Notes: a model not told the origin generated them from the letters alone. A DNA stretch of 64,000 bases from Amycolatopsis jiangsuensis (GCF_014204865.1 NZ_JACHMG010000001.1:1674001-1738000), one strand, 5' to 3'; shown: positions 25,447 through 33,914, counted from the first letter of the stretch. Made by a program: numbers and translations.

Positions 25447-26925
25447 TCAGGGCACCTCTGGCGGAGGCAGCGGCCGGAGGCGGTTCCTGTCGAACGACCG
25501 TTTCCCGGTGCGGTCAGCCGGAGACACCATCATCCGGTCCCGCCCCAACGCACGCGTGAGCATCGCCCGCCGCTCGGCGATATCGCCGGTCTCCCACTCA
25601 TCGGCCAGCGTCTGAGCCGACGCAGCCTCAGTCGGCCCCGCCGGGCCTTGCGCAGTCAAGGCAAACCGCTCCGCACTCAACCGCGCCAGATCAGTCGCCA
25701 ACGGTTCGTTCGCGACGTCGAACGCGTCCAGCGAGATACGGCGCGCCCCCAACCGCTCCGACAGCGCCTGCTGTAACCCCTCAATCTGCGTAATCTCCGC
25801 CCGCACCTCACCCAGCCGGTCGCTGGTCCGCGACTGCAATGCCGACACCTCGCGTGCGTGCTGCTCGTCCAAGAGACGCGCCACGGTGAACGCCAGCAAC
25901 TCCCGATCGACGGCGCGTCCGTCGATGAACACCGTGCCGCACCCCCGCCGCTGCTTGGGGCAGAAGTACTGGTAGCGCCACTGCCCATCCTCGGGGTAGG
26001 TCGCTTCCTTATTGTTGCGGGCGCTCAACTTCCGGCCGCACACCGCGCACCGCAGAATCCCGGTCCCCACATGCGCCTTGCCCGCGACCCGTCCCCGCTT
26101 ACGGCCCGCATACAGCGCCTGCACCCGCTCGAACGTCCGCTGGTCCAACACCGGTACGCCCGGCAACCGGCCCGCAACCGCACCGTGATGGACGATGAAC
26201 CCGCCCAGCGCCTGCCGTTTCATGATCGCCGTGGCAGTGTCCGCAGTGAATTCCAGGCCGTTCACCGACCGCAAACCGCGCCCGTTCCACAGATCGGCCA
26301 CCTTCTGCGCCGACCCATCCTCGGACAACAGCAACTCCGCCCCGTCCCGAATCGCAGCGCGTTCCCGCTCGACCTGCTCACCCGCCACCTGGGGCCGATC
26401 CGCATTCGTCTCGTCTGGCCCCGGCACCCACCGCGTGTCACGGCCCGGGAACCCGAACCGACGCTGACCACCGGTGTCCTTACCTTGCTCTCGATACGTC
26501 GCGAACCGTCGCTTGAGCCGCCGTGAGGTGTCATCCGAGGAGCGGGCCGCGTGCGCGACCTCGATCCGCAGAATGAACCGGTCGTCCGGGTCGGCCAAGT
26601 CCCGCTCACCATGCGCGGAATACACCTTGAACCCGCGCTCACCCAACTCGATCAACGTTTCCAGGTCGCGCGGCTGCCGGAACAGGCGGTCGGTATGCCA
26701 GACCACAATCCCGTCCGACTCACCCGACTCCACCCGCTCCAACAGCCGCTCCCACCCCGGCCGCCGAACCCCCCGCTTCCACGCGGACAGCCCGTCCTTC
26801 AACTCCACACCCAGACAGGCCCCCACCCGCGTGATCACCGTGCGGTTGTCCGCCCACTGAGTGTCGATCTTCTCCAGCTCACCCGTCTCCGGCACCTTCG
26901 ACAACCGACCATACGAGTCCAACAA
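25447..26925 (-). CDS. large serine recombinase (integrase)
   Basis: 492 residues. N-terminal resolvase domain with YGRLS (catalytic S9), GVRRPGWERLLERVESGESDG and the conserved VVWHTDRLFR; recombinase domain around residues 155-275; zinc ribbon C293, C296, C322, C329; then a coiled coil (about 340-375). The start is a TTG pair at 26925/26922 since no ATG or GTG precedes the in-frame stop at 26953-26955. It catalyses attP x attB integration through a 2-bp staggered cut. The gene lies 60 bp inside attR and reads away from it, the normal arrangement. Confidence 0.92.
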   Translation of the reverse strand: MLDSYGRLSKVPETGELEKIDTQWADNRTVITRVGACLGVELKDGLSAWKRGVRRPGWERLLERVESGESDGIVVWHTDRLFRQPRDLETLIELGERGFKVYSAHGERDLADPDDRFILRIEVAHAARSSDDTSRRLKRRFATYREQGKDTGGQRRFGFPGRDTRWVPGPDETNADRPQVAGEQVERERAAIRDGAELLLSEDGSAQKVADLWNGRGLRSVNGLEFTADTATAIMKRQALGGFIVHHGAVAGRLPGVPVLDQRTFERVQALYAGRKRGRVAGKAHVGTGILRCAVCGRKLSARNNKEATYPEDGQWRYQYFCPKQRRGCGTVFIDGRAVDRELLAFTVARLLDEQHAREVSALQSRTSDRLGEVRAEITQIEGLQQALSERLGARRISLDAFDVANEPLATDLARLSAERFALTAQGPAGPTEAASAQTLADEWETGDIAERRAMLTRALGRDRMMVSPADRTGKRSFDRNRLRPLPPPEVP

Positions 26926-26984
26926 CTTGGCTGCCGCCGGCCCTGACCTGCACTAACCTCGTCGCTGCCACCCATGACAACCAC

Positions 26985-27021
26985 AGTAGGTAAACAAGAC
27001 TGGTGTCGCCAAGGACCCCTT
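26985..27021 (+). other. attR of the integrative element
   Basis: The element half-site P (26985-27008) is AGTAGGTAAACA followed by a variable middle and GTCG; read on the minus strand it mirrors P' of attL at the same distance from the core. Core CCAAGG is 27009-27014. The chromosomal half ACCCCTT (27015-27021) completes, with 8447-8480, a long hairpin in the reconstructed empty site. Confidence 0.8.
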
Positions 27022-27049
27022 CACTGCCCGCCGCAGGGGAGCAGCGCGG

Positions 27050-27109
27050 TTGACAGCGCCGCCATCGGTGTCGTTGAATACCTCGCACATCTGATGCAAA
27101 ACGTTTTGC
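27050..27109 (+). promoter_or_regulatory. promoter and LacI-type operator of the regulator gene
   Basis: TTGACA (27050-27055) and TTGAAT (27074-27079) with an 18-bp spacer form a good sigma-70-like promoter. Downstream, GCAAAACGTTTTGC (27096-27109) is a perfect 14-bp palindrome with the central CG typical of LacI/GalR operators. It lies 31 bp before the start codon, so the regulator probably represses itself. The promoter begins only 29 bp from attR. Confidence 0.78.
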
Positions 27110-27139
27110 GTCCGGCTCGGCTCGAGGAGGTGGTGCGCA

Positions 27140-28144
27140 ATGGCGGGCACCGGGGAGCGGTCGAGCATCCAGAGCGTCGCCGACGCCGCCGGGGTCAGTC
27201 CGACCACCGTGTCGCACGCGCTCAGCGGCAAACGCGCCGTCTCGCCCCGGACGCGGGAGCGGATCTTCGCGGCCATCGAGGCGCAGAACTACCGTCCCAA
27301 CATGGTCGCCAAGGGCCTGCGCAGCCGGCGGACCCAGTCGGTCGCGCTGCTGCTCGTCGACATCGCGAACCCGTACTACCCGGCGGTCGCGCGGGCGATC
27401 CACGACGTGCTGGCGGCCGAGGGGTACGTCTCCTTCATCGGCAACACCGACGGCGACGCCGACACCGAACGCAAGCTCCTCGAAGAAATGGTGGCGCGCG
27501 GGGTGGACGGCGTGGTGATGCAGCCGGTCGCGTTGTCCGCCGCGGAGGTGCGGGAGATCGCCGGCCCGGAGACCGCGCTGGTGATCACCACGACCGAGGC
27601 GGGCGAGATGCCCGCCGACGCGGTGCTGACCGACGACGTCCGCGGGCTCACCGAAGCGGTCACGCACCTCGCGGACCAAGGCGTGCACGAACTCGGCTTC
27701 ATCGGCGGGTTCCCGGGGGCCTCGGCGGGACCGCTGCGGGTCGACACGTTCGAGGCGGCCATCGGCGGCGCCTCGGTGCCGGAGGGGTGGATCGAGCATG
27801 CGACGTTCACCCGCGAAGGCGGCGAAGCCGCGGCCGCCCGGCTGCTGGCGCTCCCCCACCGCCCGCGCGCCATCCTGTGCGCCAACGATTTGATCGCGAT
27901 CGGCGCGGTGGAGGCCACGCGGGCAGCCGGCCTGCGCGTGCCCGAGGACGTTGCGATCGTCGGGTTCGACGACATCGACACCGCGAGCCTCGTGAGCCCG
28001 GCCCTGACCACTGTCGTCAACCCCGCGGCCGCAGTCGGGGACGCCTGCGCCCGCACCATCCTGTGGCGGGTCGAGCACGGCCCCGGCGCGCCGTACCGAA
28101 AAACCGTCCTGCCCACGCACCTGGTCGTCCGGCAGTCCGCCTGA
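27140..28144 (+). CDS. LacI/GalR-family transcriptional regulator
   Basis: 334 residues. HTH: SIQSVADAAGVSPTTVSHALSG, then the hinge RVS-type region AIEAQNYRPNMVAKGLRS and a periplasmic-binding-protein-like sensor beginning SVALLLVDIANPYYPAVARAIHD. C-terminal LRVPEDVAIVGFDDIDTASLVSPALTTV is the conserved sensor end. ATG 27140 follows GAGGAGG. It precedes an ADP-ribosylglycohydrolase gene and an ABC importer; operator-like palindromes occur before both its own gene and that operon, so it is the local repressor, relieved by a sugar or nucleoside-like ligand (inference). Confidence 0.92.
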   Translation: MAGTGERSSIQSVADAAGVSPTTVSHALSGKRAVSPRTRERIFAAIEAQNYRPNMVAKGLRSRRTQSVALLLVDIANPYYPAVARAIHDVLAAEGYVSFIGNTDGDADTERKLLEEMVARGVDGVVMQPVALSAAEVREIAGPETALVITTTEAGEMPADAVLTDDVRGLTEAVTHLADQGVHELGFIGGFPGASAGPLRVDTFEAAIGGASVPEGWIEHATFTREGGEAAAARLLALPHRPRAILCANDLIAIGAVEATRAAGLRVPEDVAIVGFDDIDTASLVSPALTTVVNPAAAVGDACARTILWRVEHGPGAPYRKTVLPTHLVVRQSA

Positions 28145-28183
28145 GGACGGCACGGAGCGCGGGCCGATACCTCACACCCCGAC

Positions 28184-28197
28184 GCAAATCGTTTTGT
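28184..28197 (+). promoter_or_regulatory. second LacI-type operator before the catabolic/import operon
   Basis: GCAAATCGTTTTGT matches the operator at 27096-27109 (GCAAAACGTTTTGC) at 12 of 14 positions and keeps the central CG. It is 26 bp ahead of the ADP-ribosylglycohydrolase-like gene, in the 78-bp gap after the regulator gene. Confidence 0.72.
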
Positions 28198-28222
28198 ACA
28201 CCGTTGGAGGGAAGCGAACCCC

Positions 28223-29581
28223 ATGACTCGGACCTCATCGCGTTCCACTGTGGAGCTGACGGAGGCCTACCGGCACAGCACGTTCGACGCCTTGCGCCCG
28301 AAGGATCTCCTCGCCGACGAAGTGGCACAGCGCCGCGAGAGCGGTTACGACGTCGATGACGTCGTACGCGCGGCGAACGCCACAGACCCGGAAGACCGGG
28401 CGGCGGTACTGGCGCTCGTCGACCGCATGGCCGACGCCACCCGCTCGGCGGACTGGCCATACGAGGAACCGGAGACGCTCGAAGACATCCGCGCAGCCGC
28501 CGGCACTCCGCGTGTGACCGCCCCGGATCGGGACCGCTACCGCGACCAGGTGCACGCAGCCTGGCTCGGGCGCATCGCCGGCTGCAATCTCGGCAAGCCG
28601 GTGGAATCGGGCGATCACTGGACCGTGGACCGGATCCGGGACTACCTCCAGCGCACCGATTCCTATCCGCTGAGCGACTACTTCCTCGCGCTCGACCCGA
28701 TGCCCCAGGGCTTCGAATTCCGGGAGAACTGGCCGGAAACCACCCGGGGCCGGGTCGACGGTTCGGCACGCGACGACGACATCGACTACGCGATCCTCGC
28801 ACTGCACCTGCTGGAAACCCACGGCCGCGCGCTGCGGCCCGAGCAGGTCGGGCAGGCGTGGACCTCGCTGTTCCCGGTGGAGCAGGTCTACACCGCCGAA
28901 CGGGCGGCCTACCTCAACCTGGTCAACGGCCTGCGAGTGCCGGAGGTGGCGCGCTTCCGCAATCCGTACCGGGAGTGGATCGGCGCGCAGATCCGCGGCG
29001 ACGTCTTCGGGTACGTCAACCCCGGCGATCCGTGGGCCGCGGCCGGGCTGGCCTACCAGGACGCCACGCTTTCCCACACCGGCAACGGAATCTACGGGGA
29101 GATGTGGGCCGCCGCGCTGGTCGCGAGCGCGTTCACCGCGACCGGCGCAGCCGAGGCGATCGACGCGTCGCTCACCGTCGTCCCGCAGGGTTCCCGGCTG
29201 CACGAGGCGATCAGCCACGTGGTGCGGCTGCATGCCGAGGGCGCGACATGGGAAGCCACCCTGGAGGAAATCCACGCCGCCTACGGGCACTACGCGTGGA
29301 TTCACACTGTCAACAACGCCGCTGCGGTCACCGCGGCGCTGTTGTGGGGCGACGGCGACTACACCAGCGCCGTCGGCAAGGTCGTGATGAGCGGCTGGGA
29401 CACCGACTCCAACGGCGCGACCACCGGTTCGGTGGCGGGCATCCTCGCGGGCACCGCCGCCCTGCCCGCGCACCTGATCGAACCGCTGCACGACCGCACC
29501 CGGTCGGCGCTGTTCGGCTTCGACAACTCGGTCATCTCGGAGCTGGCCGAACGCACCACCCGCTTCGCCCCCTTCGCCTGA
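28223..29581 (+). CDS. ADP-ribosylglycohydrolase (DraG/ARH)-family protein
   Basis: 452 residues. Metal-binding segments of the fold are visible: RDQVHAAWLGRIAGCNLGKPVE at the start of the domain, DGSARDDDIDYA (about 183-187, first acidic cluster) and GWDTDSNGATTGSVAG (about 391-405, second cluster, normally GxDTDS-AxxxG). The about 100 residues before the domain are helical and extra. The family removes ADP-ribose or cleaves related N-glycosides with Mg2+. Location ahead of an ABC sugar-type importer and behind a LacI operator suggests it hydrolyses an imported glycoside (inference) rather than acting on protein. Confidence 0.85.
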   Translation: MTRTSSRSTVELTEAYRHSTFDALRPKDLLADEVAQRRESGYDVDDVVRAANATDPEDRAAVLALVDRMADATRSADWPYEEPETLEDIRAAAGTPRVTAPDRDRYRDQVHAAWLGRIAGCNLGKPVESGDHWTVDRIRDYLQRTDSYPLSDYFLALDPMPQGFEFRENWPETTRGRVDGSARDDDIDYAILALHLLETHGRALRPEQVGQAWTSLFPVEQVYTAERAAYLNLVNGLRVPEVARFRNPYREWIGAQIRGDVFGYVNPGDPWAAAGLAYQDATLSHTGNGIYGEMWAAALVASAFTATGAAEAIDASLTVVPQGSRLHEAISHVVRLHAEGATWEATLEEIHAAYGHYAWIHTVNNAAAVTAALLWGDGDYTSAVGKVVMSGWDTDSNGATTGSVAGILAGTAALPAHLIEPLHDRTRSALFGFDNSVISELAERTTRFAPFA

Positions 29582-29639
29582 CCCCGGGCGGGCCCGGGCT
29601 CCGGGTCCCCGCCGGTCCCCTCGATCAACGGAGATGAGG

Positions 29640-30998
29640 ATGGCTGGAATCACCCGTCGCCGGTTCCTCGGAGCCGGGGGCGCGCTCGGGCTCACCGCGG
29701 CACTCGCCGCGTGCGGGTCCACCGCCCCCGGCGGCGCCGACGATGTCCTCACGATCTGGAACAACCTGGACAACGCCCAGCAGAACGACTACTTCCGCAC
29801 CCATTTCGCCGAGGCCTACCGCGGCCGGTACCCGGTCCGGTTCACCGCGAAGTCGGGCGGCACCATCGACCGGCTCATCCAGACCGCGCTCGCGGCCGGA
29901 TCGGGCCCGTCGATCATCGTCACGCCCGGCCCGTCCAGCTTCGTGTCCGCCTACTACTCGGCCGGGTACCTGGCCGACCTCGGGCCCTACGAACGGGAAT
30001 ACGGCTGGGCGGACGTGTTCGCGCCATGGGCGCTCGCCGCGTCCCGCGTCGGGGGAAAGCTCGTCACCCTGCCGACCTCGTACGAGAGCATGGTGCTCTA
30101 CACCAATCCGGCCACAGTGGACCGGATCGGCCGGCCAGTGCCCAGCACCCGCGAGGAGTTCGAGGACTTCTGCACCGAAGCGAAGGGCAAGGGCTACGTC
30201 CCGGTCGCCGCGGGCAACGCCGACTACAAGGGCGCCAACGAATGGTTCGTCGGAGTGGCGCTCAACCACGGCGCCGGCCCGGAGGCGGTCTACTCGGCAC
30301 TGACCGGCGAGACGAAATGGACCGATCCGGTGTTCGTCGAGGCGATCGACCGGCTGGCCTCGTACTTCAAGAAGGGCTGGTTCGGCGGAGACGTCGGGAT
30401 GTACTTCACGAACAGCTTCCCGGCCATTTACCAGCAGCTCGCGTCCGGCAAGGCGGCCGCGATGATCTCCGGCACCTGGGAGTTCGCGAATCTCACGCCG
30501 TACTTCGGGGCAGCGGCGGGAAACGACGCCACCTGGCAGTGGTCCACCGTGCCCTCGCTCGGCGAAGGCGTCCCGAAGGTGGTGTGGGACCTCGCGGTCG
30601 GCCAGTCCGCTGGGGTGAACACCAACTTCCGCGACACCGATGCCGCGGCCGGCTACCTGAACTTCCTCACCACGGACCGGAAGACGATCGTCGAAGGCGT
30701 CGAACGGATGAACTTCGAACCGGCCCCGATCCGGCTGGGCGCCGGCGACTTCTCCCAGCGCGCCGATCCCCGGATCGTGGACCTGTACTCCCGGCTGTCG
30801 GCGGCGAAGTCCGTCGGCTACACCACCTGGACGTTCTTCCCCCAGCGAACCGAGACCTACCTGATCAACTACTTCGAGAACGTGATCACCGGACGGCTGA
30901 GCGCGCGCGAGTACTGCGAGGGCATCGCCTCGCGCTTCGACACCGAACGGGCCGAAGGCCGGGTGCCGACCGCGCCGAAGCCCGGTGGGGAGCTCTGA
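29640..30998 (+). CDS. ABC transporter sugar-type substrate-binding lipoprotein
   Basis: 452 residues from ATG 29640 (ATG 29634 sits on top of the GGAG and is less likely). The signal ITRRRFLGAGGALGLTAALAAC has a twin-arginine motif and a lipobox with C25, so export is probably via Tat and then lipid anchoring. The mature part is a family-1 solute-binding fold: LTIWNNLDN, AAGSGPSIIVTPGPSSF, MISGTWEFANLTPYF, AGYLNFLTTDRKT. Its gene ends in a TGATG junction with the first permease gene, making a three-gene importer. Substrate unknown; the companion hydrolase suggests a glycoside. Confidence 0.88.
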   Translation: MAGITRRRFLGAGGALGLTAALAACGSTAPGGADDVLTIWNNLDNAQQNDYFRTHFAEAYRGRYPVRFTAKSGGTIDRLIQTALAAGSGPSIIVTPGPSSFVSAYYSAGYLADLGPYEREYGWADVFAPWALAASRVGGKLVTLPTSYESMVLYTNPATVDRIGRPVPSTREEFEDFCTEAKGKGYVPVAAGNADYKGANEWFVGVALNHGAGPEAVYSALTGETKWTDPVFVEAIDRLASYFKKGWFGGDVGMYFTNSFPAIYQQLASGKAAAMISGTWEFANLTPYFGAAAGNDATWQWSTVPSLGEGVPKVVWDLAVGQSAGVNTNFRDTDAAAGYLNFLTTDRKTIVEGVERMNFEPAPIRLGAGDFSQRADPRIVDLYSRLSAAKSVGYTTWTFFPQRTETYLINYFENVITGRLSAREYCEGIASRFDTERAEGRVPTAPKPGGEL

Positions 30999-31924
30999 TG
31001 ACCGAATCCACCCTCGTCGCCCCCTCCCAGCGCCGGGCCGCCCCGGCACCACGGCGCGGCCGCCTGTGGGGGAAGCTGCGTGACCGCCGGATCTCCGGCT
31101 GGCTGTTCCTGTTGCCGCTGCTGCTGTTCAACCTCGTCGTCGTCCTGGTGCCCAGTGGGTTCTCGATCTGGTACTCCTTCACCGACTGGACCGGCATCAG
31201 CGGCAAGGCGAACTTCATCGGCTTCGGCAACTACGCGAGCCTCGTACGGGACCCGGAGTTCGTGCAGGGACTCGTGCACAACATCCTGTGGACGCTGTTC
31301 TTCCTCATCGTCCCCATGGTGATGGGCCTGTTCGGCGCCTACGCGCTGTCCCGGATCACCCGCTTCCGGCTGCTGCTGCGCACGCTCTACTTCATCCCCT
31401 ACATCGTCGCCAGCGTGGTGAACTCCTCGATCTGGCGCAGCATCCTGGACCCGCAGAACGGGCTCGGCGACCTGCTGGGCATCAACCCGCTCGGCGATCC
31501 GGACCTCGCACTGTGGACAGTGGAGTTCGTCAACAACTGGGCGTGGTGGGGCTTTCTGGTCGTGGTCTTCTTCGCGGCCATGCAGGGCGTGGACCGCAGT
31601 CTCTACGAAGCGGCCACTGTGGACGGTGCCGGTGCGGTCCGGCAGTTCTTCTCGGTCACGCTGCCCTCCATCGGCCCGACCTTCGCCTTTCTCGGGCTGA
31701 TGACGATCATCTGGTCGTTTCTGGCCTTCGACTACGTCTTCATCCTCACCCAGGGCGGCCCTGCCGGTTCGACGGATCTGCTCTCCACTGTCGCCTACCG
31801 GGACGCCTTCACCAACCTCCAAGGCGGTTACGCCTCCGCAGTCGGCGTCGTGATGGCGCTCATCAGCGGCGTCGTCGTCACCGGGTACCTGATCATCCGC
31901 AAAGTGAGGAAGTGGGAAACATGA
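30998..31924 (+). CDS. ABC sugar permease, MalF/UgpA type
   Basis: 308 residues with six predicted membrane helices beginning SGWLFLLPLLLFNLVVVLVP. The cytosolic EAA loop reads YEAATVDGAGAVRQFFSVTLP. It overlaps the binding-protein gene by one base (TGATG) and the next permease by 4 bp. Forms the importer with the following permease; no ATPase is encoded here, so a shared MsiK/UgpC-type ATPase elsewhere would be needed, as is common in actinobacteria. Confidence 0.9.
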   Translation: MTESTLVAPSQRRAAPAPRRGRLWGKLRDRRISGWLFLLPLLLFNLVVVLVPSGFSIWYSFTDWTGISGKANFIGFGNYASLVRDPEFVQGLVHNILWTLFFLIVPMVMGLFGAYALSRITRFRLLLRTLYFIPYIVASVVNSSIWRSILDPQNGLGDLLGINPLGDPDLALWTVEFVNNWAWWGFLVVVFFAAMQGVDRSLYEAATVDGAGAVRQFFSVTLPSIGPTFAFLGLMTIIWSFLAFDYVFILTQGGPAGSTDLLSTVAYRDAFTNLQGGYASAVGVVMALISGVVVTGYLIIRKVRKWET

Positions 31925-32793
31925 GCACCACCGCAGCTCCCGCTTCGCCGTGGCTCGGCCCCCGCGGGCGGTTCGTCCTGGGCCGTACCACCGTGTACGT
32001 CGTGCTGACCGCGCTCGCGATCTTCGCGGTCGGGCCCATCGTGCTGTTCTTCTTCAACGCCCTCAAGACCGACAGCCAGTACGCCGAGGGCGCGCTGGGC
32101 CTGCCGAAGACGTGGGAGTGGGGCAACTTCACGACCGCATGGACGCAGGCCAACATGGGCGCCGGGCTGGTGAACTCGCTCGTCGTCGTGGCCGGCACCA
32201 TCGTGCTCACCTGCGCCGTGGCCGCGTGCGCCGCCTATGCGCTGGCCCGGATCAAGGTCCGCGGCGGGTCGGCGTTCATGACCTACCTGCTCGTGGCGAG
32301 CGCCCTGCCGTCGCAGCTGTTCCTGATCCCGCTGTTCTACCTGTGGGCGAAGGCCGGGCTCTACGACACCCGGTTCGGGCTGATCCTGATCTACTGCGGG
32401 CTGTTCTCGCCGTTCGCGACGCTGCTGCTGCGGTCGTTCATGCTCGGGCTCCCGCGTGAGCTGGAGGAGGCCGCCCGGGTCGACGGGGCCGGCGAACTGC
32501 GAGTGTTCCTCCGGATCGTGCTGCCGAACGTCCTTCCCGGCCTGCTCACCGTCGCGCTGACCACCGGACTGTCGGCCTACAACGAGTTCCTGTTCGCGGT
32601 CACGATGATCCAGTCGGACACGGCGATGCCGCTGTCGACGACGTTCTTCACCTTCCAGCAGGGGTTCACGCAGAACTTCACGCTCATCAGCGCGGCCGGG
32701 TTCATCATGATCGCGCCGATGCTGGTGCTGTTCCTGCTGCTGCAGCGGCGGTTCATCAGCGGACTGGCGAATTCCGGCATGGGCGGGATGTGA
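31921..32793 (+). CDS. ABC sugar permease, MalG/UgpE type
   Basis: 290 residues, six helices, with the EAA loop LEEAARVDGAGELRVFLRIVLPNVLPG. The N-terminus TTVYVVLTALAIFAVGPIVLFFFNALK and the segment PLSTTFFTFQQGF are typical of MalG-like permeases. ATG 31921 overlaps the previous stop in ATGA. It ends the operon; the 79 bp to the convergent AraC-type gene show no clear terminator stem. Confidence 0.9.
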   Translation: MSTTAAPASPWLGPRGRFVLGRTTVYVVLTALAIFAVGPIVLFFFNALKTDSQYAEGALGLPKTWEWGNFTTAWTQANMGAGLVNSLVVVAGTIVLTCAVAACAAYALARIKVRGGSAFMTYLLVASALPSQLFLIPLFYLWAKAGLYDTRFGLILIYCGLFSPFATLLLRSFMLGLPRELEEAARVDGAGELRVFLRIVLPNVLPGLLTVALTTGLSAYNEFLFAVTMIQSDTAMPLSTTFFTFQQGFTQNFTLISAAGFIMIAPMLVLFLLLQRRFISGLANSGMGGM

Positions 32794-32872
32794 CCGCGCC
32801 CGCCACCCGGTCAGCCGGCGGTGACCGATGTCCTCGGCCCCGTCCGATGCTGTTCGCCTTCGCACCGGATCC

Positions 32873-33814
32873 TTACCGCTGCGGCGGATTCGCCGGGAGG
32901 CTTTCCGGCCGCCGCGCGCGGGCCTGCTCTCGACGGAAGCGCGCCGGCGTGGTCTCGAACGCGGCGCGGAACGCGCGGGAAAACGCGGATTCCGACTGGT
33001 AACCCGACCGGGCGGCGACCCTCGCGACCGTCTCCTCGGTCGAGGTCAGCAGTTCCGCGGCGGCCATGAGCCGCACGCGGGCGAGGAAGGCGCCGACGGT
33101 CGCGCCGGTTTCGTCGGTGAAGTGGCGCAGGAAACTCGCCCGCGACATCGCCGCCTCACAGCTCAGCCGTTCGATCGACCAGCCGGCCGCCGGATCGCGC
33201 AGAATCCCTTCGACAGCGCGGGAAATCCGGCCGTCCGTGGCTGCCGTCCACAGGGTGGCGGTCGTGGCCGCGCCTCGCGAGGTCCGCAGCACCATCGCCA
33301 GCAGCACCGTGCACAGCGACGCCAGGATGGCCGCCGTCCCCTCGCCTTCCCGCTCGGCCTCGCGCCGTAGCAGGACACTCAGCATGCGCAGCACCTCGTC
33401 GCTCTCGGCCACCTGGCCGAAGGACACGTGCACCGGATCCGGCAGGCTGCGGAAGAGCAGCCGCCCCGCGCCGGTGCCGAAGACGTAGTGCCCGCAGAAC
33501 AGGTCGATCACCGGGTCGCCGGCGCCGGGCTCGCTGAGCGTGCGGATCAGCACCTCGCCCGGCGTCTCGGTGGTACCGCGCGGTTCTCCCGGCCCCACGG
33601 TGAAGATGCGGTGCGGTGCCCCGCTCGGAAGCAGCACCATGTCCCCGGCACGCAGGTGCAGCAGGGTGCTGCCCGCCTGCAGCCGGCATTCGCCCTCCAG
33701 GAGCACGTGGAAGGGTGCCTCGAACGGTGCCCGGCGCGCGGCGTCCATCCGGGTGCCTACCCCGAGCACCCCGAGCAGACACCGCCGCTCCAGACGCGCT
33801 TCGAGCTGCGCCAT
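32873..33814 (-). CDS. AraC-family regulator of RclR type, N-terminus apparently frameshifted
   Basis: 313 residues from the internal ATG 33814. It has a cupin-like N-terminal half (PFHVLLEGECRLQ, LHLRAGDMVLLPSGAPHRI) and a C-terminal AraC domain (SIERLSCEAAMSRASFLRHFTDETGAT; VARVAARSGYQSESAFSRAFRAAF). Two cysteines match the redox-sensing positions of E. coli RclR: RRC near the N-terminus and FCGHYVF. An upstream ATG near 33842 would give MDSITG and then, with one extra base, LLRMAQLEARLERRC, paralleling the start of RclR. A 1-nt deletion or sequencing error near 33826 is therefore likely. Divergent from an RclA-like gene, as in E. coli rclRA. Confidence 0.8.
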   Translation of the reverse strand: MAQLEARLERRCLLGVLGVGTRMDAARRAPFEAPFHVLLEGECRLQAGSTLLHLRAGDMVLLPSGAPHRIFTVGPGEPRGTTETPGEVLIRTLSEPGAGDPVIDLFCGHYVFGTGAGRLLFRSLPDPVHVSFGQVAESDEVLRMLSVLLRREAEREGEGTAAILASLCTVLLAMVLRTSRGAATTATLWTAATDGRISRAVEGILRDPAAGWSIERLSCEAAMSRASFLRHFTDETGATVGAFLARVRLMAAAELLTSTEETVARVAARSGYQSESAFSRAFRAAFETTPARFRREQARARRPESLPANPPQR

Positions 33815-33914
33815 GCGCAGCAACCGGTGATCGAATCCATGGTGGCACTTTCGGGCGGAAAACCGAGACTGACAGGCCTGGTTGTACCACTTCCGGCCCC
33901 GGCACACTCGGGGG

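Larger units (their letters stand above)
8475..27014. mobile_element. integrative and conjugative element of actinomycete (AICE-like) type, serine-integrase driven
   Basis: Boundaries are the direct CCAAGG cores at 8475-8480 and 27009-27014. Inside each core lie mirrored 24-bp arms (8481-8504; complement of 26985-27008) matching at 18 of 24 positions with identical spacing, including 12 consecutive matches TGTTTACCTACT. A large serine integrase gene ends 60 bp from attR. Conjugation functions are an FtsK-like TraSA, DUF2637 and small membrane proteins, plus WhiB, an Xis-like HTH, XRE regulators and a NUDIX protein, all common in AICEs. Cargo is an ESX substrate module. Three IS copies sit inside. 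No RepSA, RepAM or prim-pol initiator was recognised. Confidence 0.82.
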
